Below are positions 11,301 through 22,226 of a DNA stretch of 64,000 nt, one piece after another (within the stretch, counting starts at the first letter, position 1; the number at the start of each line of letters is the position of its first letter). Origin of the DNA: Anadara kagoshimensis (Eukaryota; Mollusca; Bivalvia; Arcoida; Arcidae); assembly GCA_021292105.1 (NCBI GenBank), contig CM037870.1, positions 17,663,087 to 17,727,086 of the forward strand. Reading direction: 5' to 3'. The notes beneath the pieces were generated by a model that worked only from the letters and a program-made list of their open reading frames with translations, searched no databases and was not told the origin of the DNA. The position numbers were made by a program, and so were the translations under genes.

Positions 11301-14300
11301 ATAAAAAGAAATTTATACAGCATCACTACACAATCTAAATGACTAATTAAAATATTAATTGATTATACTATAAAAACACCTTCAATCCTCTCCAGCGTTT
11401 TCTTCTTCTCCCTGTTAAACATATCCATTTAAAATTTATATACTTGTACATGTAACCATTTTTACAACAAAAATCATCAGATGTGATATATTTTTAGGAA
11501 TTTAATTGCTTTGAAAGTAAATAACTTCTTACAGCCATTTGCCACTGCAATTTTTTTTCTTTATTACTAAATTGATTATTGTCTTCAAATGATCGTACAG
11601 AGTTGGAGTGAAGAAATGGAGTTTAACACTCCAATCAAGATTCTTCAAGATGATTGAAGAAAGTGCAGTGGCCAAAGAAAACCACCCACCTTCAGCAAGT
11701 GAACTGACAAATTTTTTCACATAAGGATCTGTTCCAAATAGGATTCAATCCTAGGCAGTGAGAGGTGCTGTGATCTGTAAGCGCCCATTACACAACTAGA
11801 CCAATGAGGGGCCCTGTGGTTATACTGACTGTGAGCAGTGCTGTGAACCGTAAGTTTGTGCTAAAGACCATTCTTCCAATGTGGCCCCTACAATTATACA
11901 GGTTTCCTGATCAAATAAAATCATGTTGATTACTTACGCCTTCATTGGCTTCCTCTTGACGTCTTTGTTCATATAACTGTTCGGCTTCATCTCTTTCATC
12001 GTCATTATATTCATCCTTGTCTAATCTTTCCAGTTTACGTAACGATATCAGGACCTCCAATCTATATTCGTCCTCCTCAGATACTGGGTTTTCTGAAAAT
12101 TGAAACTAGAACTTCAGCGAAGCTGATTTATAACCCCTTGCATAGATTTTGTCATTTGGTCACTGTGTCATAACCCTTGGCCTATGCACCTAAATTTGGT
12201 ATGTGACACATTTGTGTTAAGTTTGATCAAAATCCATCCATAGGCATATATAATATGGAGTAGAAAACATAATATGATGGGCAGCTGGAAGAATAGACAG
12301 ACAGAGTGATTACTAATATACCTCCCCCCTTTGTTTGTATAAAAATGGGTTCTGAAACATGTTTCAAGGGCTAAAACCAAAATTTTCAGTCAAACCTGCT
12401 AGCTTTTCAGTTGGATCCGTACATTTGTTTTATAAATTCTGATAATTACTGTCAATTAGTGCCATATGTAATGTATAACTCTACATTTGATTTCAACTTA
12501 TAAGGGAGACAACTCATGCGGTCTAGAAAGCAAATAATAATTTTGGTACACAATAACATTTTTTTCTGTTATATAGACTTCAAATCCATTTGTATTTATT
12601 TTTTTGACATTTCATTTTAGATACAGTTTCTCTGTATAAAAACAGGTATACTCCATTTTTTTTATCAGACACTTGCAGAAGCTTAGAGGGCTGCAGAGTG
12701 CTATCCCTGAAATCCTCCAGATCCAATTTTAAATAGCAAGCTACAAGCTATGCAGATGCAGCATTTTTTAAACTACATTACTATTATATTATAGTATTAT
12801 TATTTACCTGAAATCACCAAAGCTCTAAGCAATGGTAAAACCTGTAATTTGTTCATCTCTTTCAAGCTGGAAATATTGTTTCCTCTGAAAAATTAAACAA
12901 AAACATGTTATAGAACTTAACTATACATTTTTTTTTTACATTTATTTCCCTATTTATTTTGTTGGACTCTTTTGTGCAGTGACAGAGGTCTAAACAACCA
13001 GCCTATGATTCACAACACCTCTTACAGCCTAGTTTTGAATCCCATTCAGTACTTATCCTAGTATGAGAAATTTTGTAAGTTATATTGATATAAAGTTCAG
13101 TGGTTTTCTTTGGGTACTCTGGTTTTCTCAAACATCCCCAAAATGTGGACTAGATTAAAGTCAAATTAAATCTCGTGCTAAAGGACATTTTGTAACTGGA
13201 CTGGGGGTAGACCCAAAGACCCTTAGATCATTACTCCATACCCTTAACCATACCACCCTGTTTCTTGAATATAAAAAGAATTATAATATATAAATTTATC
13301 ATAAAACAAGCATAAATAACAAAAACAATCTTCTAGTACTACTGAAATGGGCTGTCATTTCAAAAGTGTCCCCTAAATAAATCTCAATTGGGAAATCCCC
13401 CACAAACCATGTGCATAATCAAAATATAAATAGCCAATGACACATTTAATCCACCCAAGGATTGTTCTTGTAAAGTTTCATCTGAAGATGATCTGTTACA
13501 TAGTTTTTGAGAAAAGTTGCAGACAAAAATGTTGACGGAAGAAATGGAGTCAACACTATATCTTCCCACTTTGTTTAGTGACACAATTTGTTTGGGAGAT
13601 ATAACCAAAAAAAAAAAAAAAAAAATCACCTGGCATTTATATACTGAAGCATTTTGAGGTCTTCTGTAAATCCATCAAAATTGTCTAACTGGTTGTCACG
13701 GAGATGTAATGTTGTCAAATTAGACAATCTGCCAAGTCCCTCTATCTTCTTAATTGTGTTAGCAGCCTGAAATGAAATTACAAAAATGTTACATTAGAGT
13801 TCACATATAATTATGTCACATATTTTAGGTTTACAAATAAATGATTAAGGACATAATGTAGTTATCACAAGACAGCATTTTCATTCTCTATATGCAGACT
13901 GATTCTCAAAAACAGTAAAGCCTCTATTCATTTCCACCATTTGTTTGGTCAAATGTCGGCATTAAAAAGGGGATTTGCAATAAACAGGGTTCGTACAGAC
14001 ATTTGGACTCTAAATTTAAGGATTTTTTAGGGTATTTTCAGGGTCTTATTTACAAATTTAAGGCCTAATCAGAGGCACAATTGAAGCAAAAAATATATTG
14101 ATGCACTTACATGTCCATACTCCAGAGTAACAACACGTGAAGTGGATAAGGTTGAAGTTGGGCATTTGGAAGGGCCAGGTACCTTTTAAATTGCTCCTTT
14201 CAAGTAACTTATTAACTAATATTTATTTATTTACATCAGTCTATTTCAACCACTTAATATCCAAATACAGACACCAAACTGCCCAAATTCAAGGGCTTTT

Positions 14301-17300
14301 TAGGGCCTTCATGATTAATTCAAGGGCTTTTTAGGGTCAGACTTGTTTTTAAGGTCTTTTTAGGGCAAACCTCAAAATTTAAGGACTTTTCCAGGCCTGT
14401 ACGAACCCTGATAAATCAAGAGACCTTTAGCAAGTGTACTAATACACTTACTCACACTGTAATCTGAATGAGCGATTAGTAACATAGTGTGATCTGTGAG
14501 GAGACATTATAATGTGTAAGCACAAACTTTGACCACTCTGTCTCCAAGGCCTAAAGTTCAATGCAGAGTCCATTGCTCCTTCCTTTTTAAGAAGACCTGT
14601 TGGCCGAGAGGTTGAAAGTGTGATCTTACAGATTACAGCACCTCTCACCATCTAGGTTTAAATCCCACTCGGGACAGATCCTAGAGTAACAAAATTTGTA
14701 GGTTTGCTTGCCAAAGTTTGGAGGGTTTTCTCGGACATTCCTGTTACCTCCTCTACCATTCAGGCACTCAATATCAGTAAAACCTTAACTGGAGGCCTTA
14801 CATATCATTACTCCACACTCTACTCCTTACTTTACATTTAGGATGGCAACCATTTCGCCAATTACTGATAACCGATTAATGCTTACTTGAAAAACTCCCT
14901 TTTTACCTGTGACTTCTTAGACAAATGGCGATTAATTGATTAATCATTCACACCATTTGATGATTAATCAATTAGTGATTACAGACCTGATTGCCATCCC
15001 TACTTTATATTTTATACATACCAGGAACAGATTCTTCAGATTTGGTAGGTATACTCCATCTGTGGTCTCCAGTTTATTACCTCGTAATTCTAGCGTGTGT
15101 AATCGGTTTAACTTGGCATATTCCAGTCCTGTAACCTGTGTTATTTCATTATCTAGAAAGAAAAATCAGTTTTAAATTAAAAAACCCAAGAATGATTAAA
15201 TGTGATTATCTGTTTTAATTTTGTGTTTACACATCATTATTTGGGAGAGCTTGTGGTTCAGCCCCTGGTCTAGTCTACGAAAGTCACTTGGTCCCTTGAA
15301 AACTGATGCCCCATGTCATGGTAGACATGGAATGCTAAACATCCCTTACTGCACATTGCATTAAAAACACTGCAAAGGTAAAATTTTTTGTAAATTAATT
15401 CACCTATAGCTGGTGGCATCTCAATATAAGTGAAATGTTTTAGAAATCTATCACTTCTTGTGGTACCAGACAGGGATTGAATCTCAACCCCAGTTCAAAT
15501 CTATTTGGTCTAGAATGAAGCATGTGGAGATCTGGACCAAATAAATTAGAATGTGGGTTAAGATTTCCCTATCTAGTTCCATAAGTAGCAATTGATTCTA
15601 TTGAATCTATTTTTTTGGCACCACAAATATATCAATTCAAATAAAAACCCTATTCCAGCATCTTCTCAACCATAGGTTTACCGCTCATTTTATTGGTAAA
15701 TCTTGGTGAGAAAATGAGTGTGCAAGCTACCATTATCTTGCACCGGGATGATGATTAGTAGCTGTGCAGAATGAACACAGGGAGTGTGAAAATGGGATAA
15801 TACAACAGATTTTTCTCACACCTGTGACATGGAAATTCCTGGTATTTACTCTCTTTGGATTTCCTTGTGTCACCCTAGGGTTGAGACAGATCACACAAAC
15901 AATCTCCCGGATTAATTGGATTTCATTCACTTTTAAATTTGATTCTATGAAAAAAATAAATCTGGCACTCCAGATGAGACATGGTCACTTACAAATACTA
16001 AACTGATGACGTCATAGCCATTTAATATAAGAACGTACGTCAACAAAATTTGATGACACCATTTTCAGAAGGCACGGATGGTGACATGAAAACTGACAAT
16101 TTCATGCAAATATTTGTTTTAAAATTGTGTTTTTATGTTGCAAAGTGTGAAAAAAAAGAATTCTACACCAGTAACAGTGTAAGACATATATTCATCATCG
16201 TTTGAGATATCTCTGACTTACACTGTTACCAGTGTATAATTCTATTATTCTACAAAATGTACAGGTGGGTTTTAGCAAATACTTACTGTTTAAACTGAGA
16301 TGTTCCAACATGGGATGGCTTACTCCTTCTAATGTGTTGATTTTATTATGATTAAACGTTGCTACCTGTAAAAACGGCATTTCATCGAGGCGGGCACTTG
16401 TTAACAAATTATTGTCCGCTTTTAAAGTTAATAAATGAGTTAATGCACTAAGGGGAGATAAGTCTTTAATGTTGTTCTTGCTGACATCCAAATATCTCAA
16501 ATGAATAAATGCTTTCAGAATTCCAATGTTTGTAATTTCCCTGAAATAAAAAATATAATATTTAGTATCAACTAGGTCACATGATGCATGTAATTATTTT
16601 CACAAAAAATATATAGATTAATAAATTATTTGTTAGCATAAAGGTATATCTGTTTCCTGTACTTCAAAGTCTTGAAATAGACTGCTGTTGTCTTTGGGGC
16701 ATGCTTCAAATTCAAGTTTCACTTAGAATTGTTTTTCTTTCTCTTGGATTATCAGTCTGGCAGAAATTTAACATATAAATCTTTTCAGTGTTTATAGAGA
16801 TTATTATTGAAGGAGTTCAAAACTTTGCTGTTTATGACAGACTGTATCCGAGAAAATGTTCCGAGTAATGAGTATATAAGTAAATAAGAATCTTATCACC
16901 CATTTCCAATTAGTCTTCAATTTTCATTCTTTCAAAAACAACACACAAATACACAACATAAGGGAGATAACTGTGTTATACATGAATCTTATATTTCATT
17001 GAAGATCTATGTAATCAGGAGGAATGTGTGAATTTGAGCGGCAAGACAAAAGATAAGCGGGTGGATGTTTCACACAATCAGAAAGTCTCAAACAGGGTAA
17101 CTTTCTCATGAATAGAATGCTACCTTTCCATTCCTGGTAGCCTTAATTGTCACATTGTTTTAATGACTTATATCCAAGAAATTCTTTCCAAGAGAAAACC
17201 TATTTAGCAAATTTGTGGAAAAATACTTTCAAAAAACTACATGTATATTTTCATAAATTTAGGAAATATTAAATGTGTCTGCTAATCAGTCACTACTAGT

Positions 17301-19622
17301 CCATGTTCCAATCACAATCCACAAACAACTACCTAAGCAAAATGTTTTAAAACTGGCAAATTTAGTTAAACATGGGAACTTTCACCAGGGAAGTGAGGCT
17401 AGGTGCCCAAGAAAGGGTAATTTAGCACCTCTTGTTTAGCTAGCTACACCTGCCACATGTAAAATCAAAATTGAGAATGAAAGGAACATTGATCTATGAG
17501 ACATCAAATACAAAATAAAAGTGTTCTGTAGGAACCACTCTGTTTATATCCATAGACAATCAAATAAATTTGAATAAAGATTAATATTTTTCACTTACTT
17601 GTACCTGGTTGTAACAGAAAATATGTATGTTGATCCGGGATTGTCATAAAGTATATATCTGTAGAAAGGAAAATGTTGGAGTTATGGGGATTTTACATGG
17701 CAAAAATGGCAAAGTTTACACCGGAAGTGATGTCCTTGGTGACATTTTACGTCATATGCGCAACAGAATCTGCCATTTGCCTGGTTTTTCAACATGTAAA
17801 ATCCCCATTAGCATCAACATTTTACCTTGTGCGGATATATTGGTTAGTCACTGATGTGCATACAGATTTCCTGTTAAAACTAGGTAAATGTAAGTGAAAA
17901 ATATCAATTTTTATTCAAATTTATTTGATTTTCTATGGATTTGACAAGTATTTCACTGTCACAAACAGAGTGGTTCCTACAGTAGATATTTTACCTTTCA
18001 TGGATATCAAGTCTAACATAAGCATGTGATAATCCATCTCCAGTTTTACATAACAAAGACAGACATTCTGCAACAGCTTCTTCAGTTAAAGGATTCTCTG
18101 GAACTTTCTGAAAATAAGTTATATATATATATATATATATATATATGCATTGCCTTGTAATATTAAGTAAATTTATACTATTTCCAATGGATATACTGTA
18201 AATGTATTTATTTTCGCAGTGTACTAATTTTCGCTTATTTTGCAGTCATTTGTTTTGCGCCAAGATTAATACCAAGTGAAAATTATATTATGCTTATTGT
18301 GTTATAGTGAAAAAAACGTGAAAATTTAACTTCGGGGATATGTCTAAATATTTCATACCGCGAAAATAAATACATGGGAAATTACATACATTTACAGTAG
18401 ATTGGAGTGAAACAATGAAGTTTTACACTCAAGTCAAGGTTCTATCACTGATGTCCAGTGTAGTTCTTGGATGGTGGAGGAAACTGGAGTGCCAGGAGAA
18501 ATAAAAACAACCTTTGACAAGCTATCTGACAAACTTTCTCACACTAGAATCAGTCAAGAGCTGGTTCGATCCTGTTGTGAGAGGCGCTGTATAAATCAAG
18601 GAATACAGAATATATGTTTAAATTATAATAGTGATTTTTGCTGAGAGAATTTTTACCAGAGTGATATTCAAACCACAATTGCTGTAAGAACCACATACTC
18701 TGTTTGTGACAGTGAAATACTCTTCATATCCATAGAAAACCAAATAAATTAGAATAAGGATTGATATTTTTCACTTACTTGTACCTAGTTGTAACAGGAA
18801 ATTTGTACTTGCAACTGCGATTAGCCCAGAATAAATCTGCACAGGTTAAAATGTTGACGCTATGGGGATTTAATATGTTGAAATACCAGACAAATGCCGG
18901 ATTCTGTTGTGTATATGTTGTAAAATGTCACCAAGGTCATCACTTCTGGTGTAAACTTCGCCATTTTCGCCATGTAAAATCCCCATAACGCCAACATTTT
19001 CCTTTACTCTATAATAATCGCAGATGTGCATACAGATTTCCAGTTATGACTAGGTGAAAGTAAGTGAAAATATCAATCTTTATTCAATTTTATTTGATTT
19101 TCTATGAATAAAAAGAGAATTTCACTGTCACAAACAGAGTGGTTCCTACAGTAGAGATTACAGTGTCATTTGGCACATTTAAAGAACTAGTTTATGTCAC
19201 ATTTTATCCAATTATGGGACTCCATATCATTTCACTCAAACATTACGACATTAACAATTCCTGTTACAATTCATAATTATGTACAATAATGGAGAGAGAG
19301 AGAGAGAGTGAGAGAGAGAGAGAGAGAGAATTTATTGTTTACACATGAAAATTGACGACAATTCAATGTATTAGTTAGCATAAAAAATCGGACACTTATT
19401 TCAGATTAATGGAATAAAACTTTAGAATAATTTATCTGAACTATTTATCAAATTAATTAATTAGTTTAATACCTCCTCTTCTTCTTTTCCTTCTTCTTGC
19501 TCTTCCTCTCCAAGTTCTTTTTCTTCATCTTGTTCTTCTTCTCCTAGCTGTTCTTCTTCGCCAAGTTCTGGATCGGCCTCCTCTACATTCTCCTCTTCTC
19601 CCAAATTTTCTTGATCCGACAT
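8350..19622 (-). CDS. LRRC23: Leucine-rich repeat-containing protein 23, complete, eight exons
   Basis: Spliced CDS: complement of 19473-19622, 17995-18107, 16287-16540, 15022-15152, 13630-13766, 12808-12884, 11938-12092 and 8350-8379. All introns are GT-AG and the frame is continuous: 1047 nt, 348 residues, close to the 343 of human LRRC23. Residues 1-60 are acidic (MSDQENLGEEENVEE). Then comes CLSLLCKTGDGLSHAYVRLD, nearly identical to the vertebrate protein, followed by leucine-rich repeats at about 92-290 (HLRYLDVSKNNIKDLSPL, TTLHLRDNQLDNF). A cap (YRLEVLISLRKLERLDKDEY) leads to a charged helical tail and LSDSDDEDA. In animals LRRC23 is a component of axonemal radial spoke 3 and is needed for motile sperm flagella. 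That role is inferred here by homology. The start is the only Met fitting the conserved acidic N-terminus. Exon 8 codes for only nine residues after a 3.6-kb intron. Confidence 0.93.
8740..8960 (-). mobile_element. SINE-B fragment in last LRRC23 intron
   Basis: Reverse-strand SINE-B: GGTTTACACCCAAGTCAAGA, TTTATATCCATGCAGTCAGT, GAGAAAACCACAGCCCTTTG and a degraded head near GTGACAGGCACTGTAAAC. Confidence 0.6.
9221..9280 (+). repeat. Two copies of the short motif AAGGGAGATAACTCTTTT
   Basis: GGGGAGATAACTCTTTT at about 9225 and AAGGGAGATAACTCTTTT at about 9263. Variants recur at 9809, 12491 and 16961, all on the plus strand and all inside the introns of the minus-strand LRRC23. Origin unknown. 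Confidence 0.6.
10298..10600 (+). mobile_element. SINE-C, V-SINE-like, complete with perfect target-site duplication
   Basis: A third tRNA-derived SINE. Head GTGGCCTAGTGGTTAAGGCA (box A) and GGGTTCGATCCC (box B), then the core GTGTCCTTGAGCAAGACACT known from V-SINEs, and a tail of ACTTTA repeats. The 11-bp duplication ACTTAGATTTA flanks it (10287-10297 and 10601-10611) without mismatch, so it is young. The mollusc V-SINE RUDI is the likely relative. That name is from memory and unchecked. Confidence 0.88.
11597..11816 (-). mobile_element. SINE-B in LRRC23 intron 7
   Basis: Reverse-strand copy: tail TTGGAGTGAAGAAATGGAGT, body GCCAAAGAAAACCACC, head ending in GGATTCAATCCTAGGCAGTG and GACCAATGAGGGGCC. 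About 120 bp from exon 7. Confidence 0.7.
11938..12092 (-). CDS. LRRC23: LRRC23 exon 7
   Basis: Residues 288-339: ENPVSEEDEYRLEVLISLRK, LERLDKDEYNDDERDEAEQL, then YEQRRQEEANEG. Donor GTAAGT. This is the LRR cap and charged C-terminal helix. Confidence 0.92.
12808..12884 (-). CDS. LRRC23: LRRC23 exon 6
   Basis: Residues 262-288, RGNNISSLKEMNKLQVLPLL then RALVIS. Acceptor TTTTTCAG, donor GTAAAT. Short (77 nt) but matches the family's GN...LRALVLLDNP segment. Confidence 0.9.
12975..13150 (+). mobile_element. SINE-B partial copy
   Basis: GACAGAGGTCTAAACAACCA, box B remnant GTTTTGAATCCC, and CTTTGGGTACTCTGGTTTTC are all recognisable. The tail is replaced by unrelated or strongly diverged DNA. 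Confidence 0.6.
13630..13766 (-). CDS. LRRC23: LRRC23 exon 5
   Basis: Residues 217-262: AANTIKKIEGLGRLSNLTTL, then HLRDNQLDNFDGF and MLQYINAR. Acceptor TTTCAG; donor GTGATT followed by a long T run. Confidence 0.92.
13985..14410. mobile_element. 426-bp TIR element (MITE-4), hAT-like ends
   Basis: Perfect 14-bp terminal inverted repeats CAGGGTTCGTACAG / CTGTACGAACCCTG. Inside, the right half repeats CAAGGGCTTTTTAGGG-type phrases. ATAAA stands on both sides (13980-13984 and 14411-14415), a possible short target duplication. CAGGG ends are common in hAT elements, but their 8-bp duplication is not seen. It lies in LRRC23 intron 4. Confidence 0.8.
14592..14825 (+). mobile_element. SINE-B, near full-length, in LRRC23 intron 4
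   Basis: Head CCTGTTGGCCGAGAGGTTGA, box B GGTTTAAATCCC, GGACAGATCCTAGAG, ACTCAATATCAGTAAAA, end CATTACTCCAC. Confidence 0.78.
15022..15152 (-). CDS. LRRC23: LRRC23 exon 4
   Basis: Residues 173-216: NNEITQVTGLEYAKL, LHTLELRGNKLETT, LPNLKNLFL. Acceptor TTTCTAG, donor GTATGT. Confidence 0.93.
15242..15445 (+). mobile_element. SINE-A 3' part in LRRC23 intron 3
   Basis: GATGCCCCATGTCATGGTAG, ACTGCAAAGGTAAAATTTTT, ACCTATAGCTGGTGGCATCT and CAATATAAGTGAAATGTTTT match the SINE-A body and tail. Confidence 0.7.
16158..16242. repeat. Small inverted repeat beside the exon 3 donor
   Basis: A 26-bp arm (16158-16183) pairs with 16217-16242 at 23 of 26 positions across a 33-bp loop. It sits 45 bp inside intron 3, so a hairpin would form in the pre-mRNA near the donor. 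It could be a tiny foldback element. Confidence 0.7.
16287..16540 (-). CDS. LRRC23: LRRC23 exon 3
   Basis: Residues 88-173, REITNIGILKAFIHLRYLDV through SHPMLEHLSLN; three LRRs. Acceptor TTTATTTCAG, donor GTAAGT. The open frame runs on past the donor only by chance. Confidence 0.93.
17293..17456 (-). repeat. Dispersed repeat R, copy 1
   Basis: Reverse-strand copy of an about 155-bp repeat defined by a TAGCTAGCTA end, GGCCTCACTTCCCTGGTGGA, AAGTTTTTACTTTGCTT-like and GATTGTGATTCGGACATGGA segments. Other copies: 26461, 37887, 45107 and 47506. No tRNA boxes seen. Confidence 0.7.
17526..17982. mobile_element. Foldback MITE-1 copy A, 12 bp from the exon 2 donor
   Basis: About 457 bp, almost a full palindrome. 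Ends CTGTAGGAACCACTCTGT and its inverse ACAGAGTGGTTCCTACAG; inner shared phrases TTTTTCACTTACTTGTACCT and CACCGGAAGTGATGTCC. TA follows the right end. It lies at positions +13 to +469 of LRRC23 intron 2. Tc1/mariner-type ends and TA preference are the likely affiliation. Confidence 0.88.
17995..18107 (-). CDS. LRRC23: LRRC23 exon 2
   Basis: Residues 51 to part of 88 (KVPENPLTEEAVAECL to LDIHER), the best conserved pre-LRR block. Acceptor TTATTTTCAG, donor GTAAAATA. A (TA)n tract sits 12 nt beyond the acceptor and a foldback MITE starts at intron position +13. Confidence 0.93.
18120..18146. repeat. (TA)n microsatellite at the exon 2 acceptor
   Basis: A pure TA run of 27 bp begins 12 nt upstream (in transcript sense) of the exon 2 acceptor, where the branch point and pyrimidine tract would lie. 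Confidence 0.95.
18196..18397. mobile_element. MITE-2 copy 1 with TA duplication
   Basis: About 202 bp, ends CTGTAAATGTATTTATTTTC / ATACATTTACAG, TA on both sides (18194-18195 and 18398-18399). Shares GCTTATTGTGTTATAGTG and TTCGCTTATTT-like blocks with the inverted copy at 53126. Confidence 0.85.
18403..18592 (-). mobile_element. SINE-B in LRRC23 intron 1
   Basis: Tail GGAGTGAAACAATGAAGTTT, GGATGGTGGAGGAAACTGGA, GACAAACTTTCTCACACTAG and box B inverse GGTTCGATCC; reverse strand. Confidence 0.75.
18682..19151. mobile_element. Foldback MITE-1 copy B
   Basis: About 470 bp homologous to copy A, with ends CTGTAAGAACCACATACTCT and AGAGTGGTTCCTACAG. Copies A and B flank exon 2 of LRRC23, so each can pair with itself or with the other in RNA. 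Confidence 0.87.
19291..19328. repeat. (GA)n microsatellite
   Basis: GA run with one interruption (GTGAG), within LRRC23 intron 1. Confidence 0.92.
19473..19622 (-). CDS. LRRC23: LRRC23 exon 1 (coding part)
   Basis: Codes for residues 1-50, ending in KEEEE, with donor GTATTA; phase 0. Almost every codon is Glu, Gln, Gly, Asp or Leu; this acidic start is typical of the family. Confidence 0.9.
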
Positions 19623-19696
19623 ATTTAGCTTAATCGATGCCTAAAACCGCGATTACCTGTTATTCTTGAAAGCGAAACAAGAACTGTGTTGATTAC

Positions 19697-19710
19697 AAAA
19701 AATGGCGGAC
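19697..19710 (-). promoter_or_regulatory. YY1-like motif in LRRC23 5' region
   Basis: Minus strand GTCCGCCATTTTTT, matching the CGCCATTTT core of YY1, 75-88 nt before the ATG. YY1 sites are often found close to transcription starts. Single motif, inference only. Confidence 0.4.
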
Positions 19711-19763
19711 CGTTGTCAGGGTGACCGCTTAAGATCAACTGACTCGTTAACACGCTTTATACA

Positions 19764-19777
19764 GTTTCTATGGCAAT
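19764..19777 (-). promoter_or_regulatory. X-box (RFX) candidate of LRRC23
   Basis: Minus strand ATTGCCATAGAAAC fits the X-box pattern GTHNYYATRRNAAC at all but its first base. It lies about 142 nt before the ATG, the usual distance for RFX-driven ciliary genes. Confidence 0.55.
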
Positions 19778-19799
19778 TAACAGGTTAATTTATCTTCAG

Positions 19800-22050
19800 A
19801 TAATTCAGATTTACCGTAACAAATTCAAAATTATCAGGATATTTAGTTTAAACTGTAAATAACCAAAATCTGCATTCACGGGTAATAACGTTTACAAACG
19901 AGAACTTACGGGACTTCATTAAACTTCATCTCGAAGACAGGAGGTAACGTTACACTTTTTTAATGACTTTAAAAAATTAATTTTAATGAAAACTTGTATG
20001 TGACATGTCAAGTGCTCGTTCTTAAACTTTTAATTAAGTATTTTACTAATTGTAAGCATTCACTTTTTTACTTTTTACAGTATCTGAAGCCGATAAAAAC
20101 TTGTCAAAGTTTTGCGGACATTTTTGTACTTTTCACCCCAAAAAGGCAATATCAGAGTATATACAAATGCATGATAGGTCATGATTTGGGGTTGCATGCT
20201 TCAAACTTGATCGTGTGCCAACTACATGTATTAAATTTTATGTTGACAAATGATTTTATCAGAATAATTTACACAATAGAAAAATAATTGCGTTAGTGCT
20301 ACATTTTATGGAAAATAGATAAAAAAGAAAGTTAAAAAAATAAATAAAAAATAAACAATTTTGGTCACACAGTTTTGACAGCTGAATAGATAAACAAATC
20401 GTTTGTATTGCATCATCACCCATATTTTTTTTTTTGTTTGTTAATTATTGAAAATTTTAATTTTTTCATAGAAATAGTCAAAATTCAATAATTTTAAGGA
20501 TTTTTCAGAAATTTTCCCATTCACTGATGTGGTCTATTAGAATATTATGTTTTTCTTCAAATGCAGATTTAGAAAAAAAGGCAGGTGCATTATTTCACTG
20601 CTCTCAATTTTTATCTAGTCTAGATAATTTCCAAATTTTGACTTGCAGCATAATTTTTGACACAGTTCATTTATCACACATCATTTCACTTGATTCTTCC
20701 GTTATCTCTTTCACTATGATTGCCCATATTTAAACATAATGATGTACATATCACAAGTTCATTTTCACTGGGACCATTTATGTGTATTTATAATATCAAA
20801 ACTCCATTAATGCTAATATTTAAATAATTTGGGGAAATAAGACCAAAAAAACTTTCAATAATAATTTTAGAGTCTATCTCTCAAAAGCTTTTTATCACAT
20901 TGTTGACATTCGTATATATATTTTTCATTGATGAACATTAATTGAACTACATATGTTTTTCATATTTAAATTCACATAGGTAAGACCACAAAGTATTACC
21001 TGGTATAAAAGATTTATTCAAGTTTTATTGATTTTCAAACATTCTGTGTATGGTTATTTAAGTTGCCATGGAAACAATCCACACATTATCCAGAATAACA
21101 TGCTAGATCATGTATAAATGTCCCAGGTTAAATCTACCCGCAATGTGTAGCAACTGTGCAATTTTCTTTAACCTGTTCTGGATATATAAATTTGCTTTTA
21201 TGGCCAGCTAACTACATTGTCATAGTAACGAGATAGCTTTTGTTTCCAATATGGGACTTCATAGATTAATCTATATTGTGTAGTTGGCATTTGCCCAAAT
21301 AAGCTTCAACCATTTATAATACTTATATTATGATTTAAGCAGTTTATTGAATTTATAGTAAATATTTGAAAAGGACAAAACCTGGGTTTTTTAAATATTA
21401 CGTGTATATATATATGTGTAATTTATTCCAGCTACACACATATATATATGTAATTGCATATATTACATTTTTTATGCATTGTTGATATTTTGTGGAATCC
21501 AAAAATTCTTTTTAATTATATTTCTAAACTAAAACAAATAGTATGCAAATTACCAATATATATACTAGTATATATATATATATATACATACATGTATACA
21601 TATATATATATATTTACTACATGGTGTATATATATAAATTGATCATATGGGGCTTTGTTATTATTAATATCATAAACTGTTAAACATGAATTTAAAGTTA
21701 AATATCCATGCTCTAGACTACCAAACCGATCAACTGTTACCACTAGCAACCAACCAAAATAACCAATGTCACTAAATGAGTTTTAAGGTAAAATCATAAT
21801 ACAGGTCTGACCCATGTCAATAAAATGCTTACCTGGTCTTAAATTTGATAATTTTTTTCATTCTTGTCTACCTTAGAAACATAACATATGAGTTAGGCAG
21901 ATTTATGAATTTATATGTATATATAATTATGATTTGAAAAATAGAAAAAATATCTCTTCTGACAGGTAAGGTAGCATTTTTTAGATTTTGATTTAAAAGT
22001 TTGTTTTAAATTCTAGGAAATAATTGTTTAATTAATTTTTTGTGGTATAT
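19800..22050. other. Intergenic AT-rich DNA with TA microsatellites
   Basis: No gene seen. It includes TA-rich runs at about 21404-21450 and 21555-21640. Two X-box-like 14-mers lie here: GTTGCCATGGAAAC (21062) and ATTGTCATAGTAAC (21216). Confidence 0.6.
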
Positions 22051-22057
22051 AGATATA

Positions 22058-22226
22058 TAGTCGAACCTGTCTTAAAGGACATCACTATGCAGGGGCCACC
22101 TGCTTTTAAAAGCCAGTAAAATTTGTGTTATTTGACCCTGTATTAATTCTAAATAAGGACCACCTGCCAATTAAGGTCACTTTTTCTGGTTCCCTTGCCC
22201 TTAGGTGGTCTTTATAGACAGAATTA
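22058..22226. mobile_element. MITE-3 (pogo-like ends), degraded copy
   Basis: Left end TAGTCGAACCTGTCTTAAAG and right part GGTGGTCTTTATAGACAG match the better copies at 30523 and 43652; the right terminus is eroded. Confidence 0.7.

Noticed and set aside
16195-16286. LRRC23 exon 3 continuing past SLNS into SKYLLKPTC
   Set aside because: Conserved family sequence stops at a GTAAGT donor and resumes in frame in exon 4; the extension is intron.
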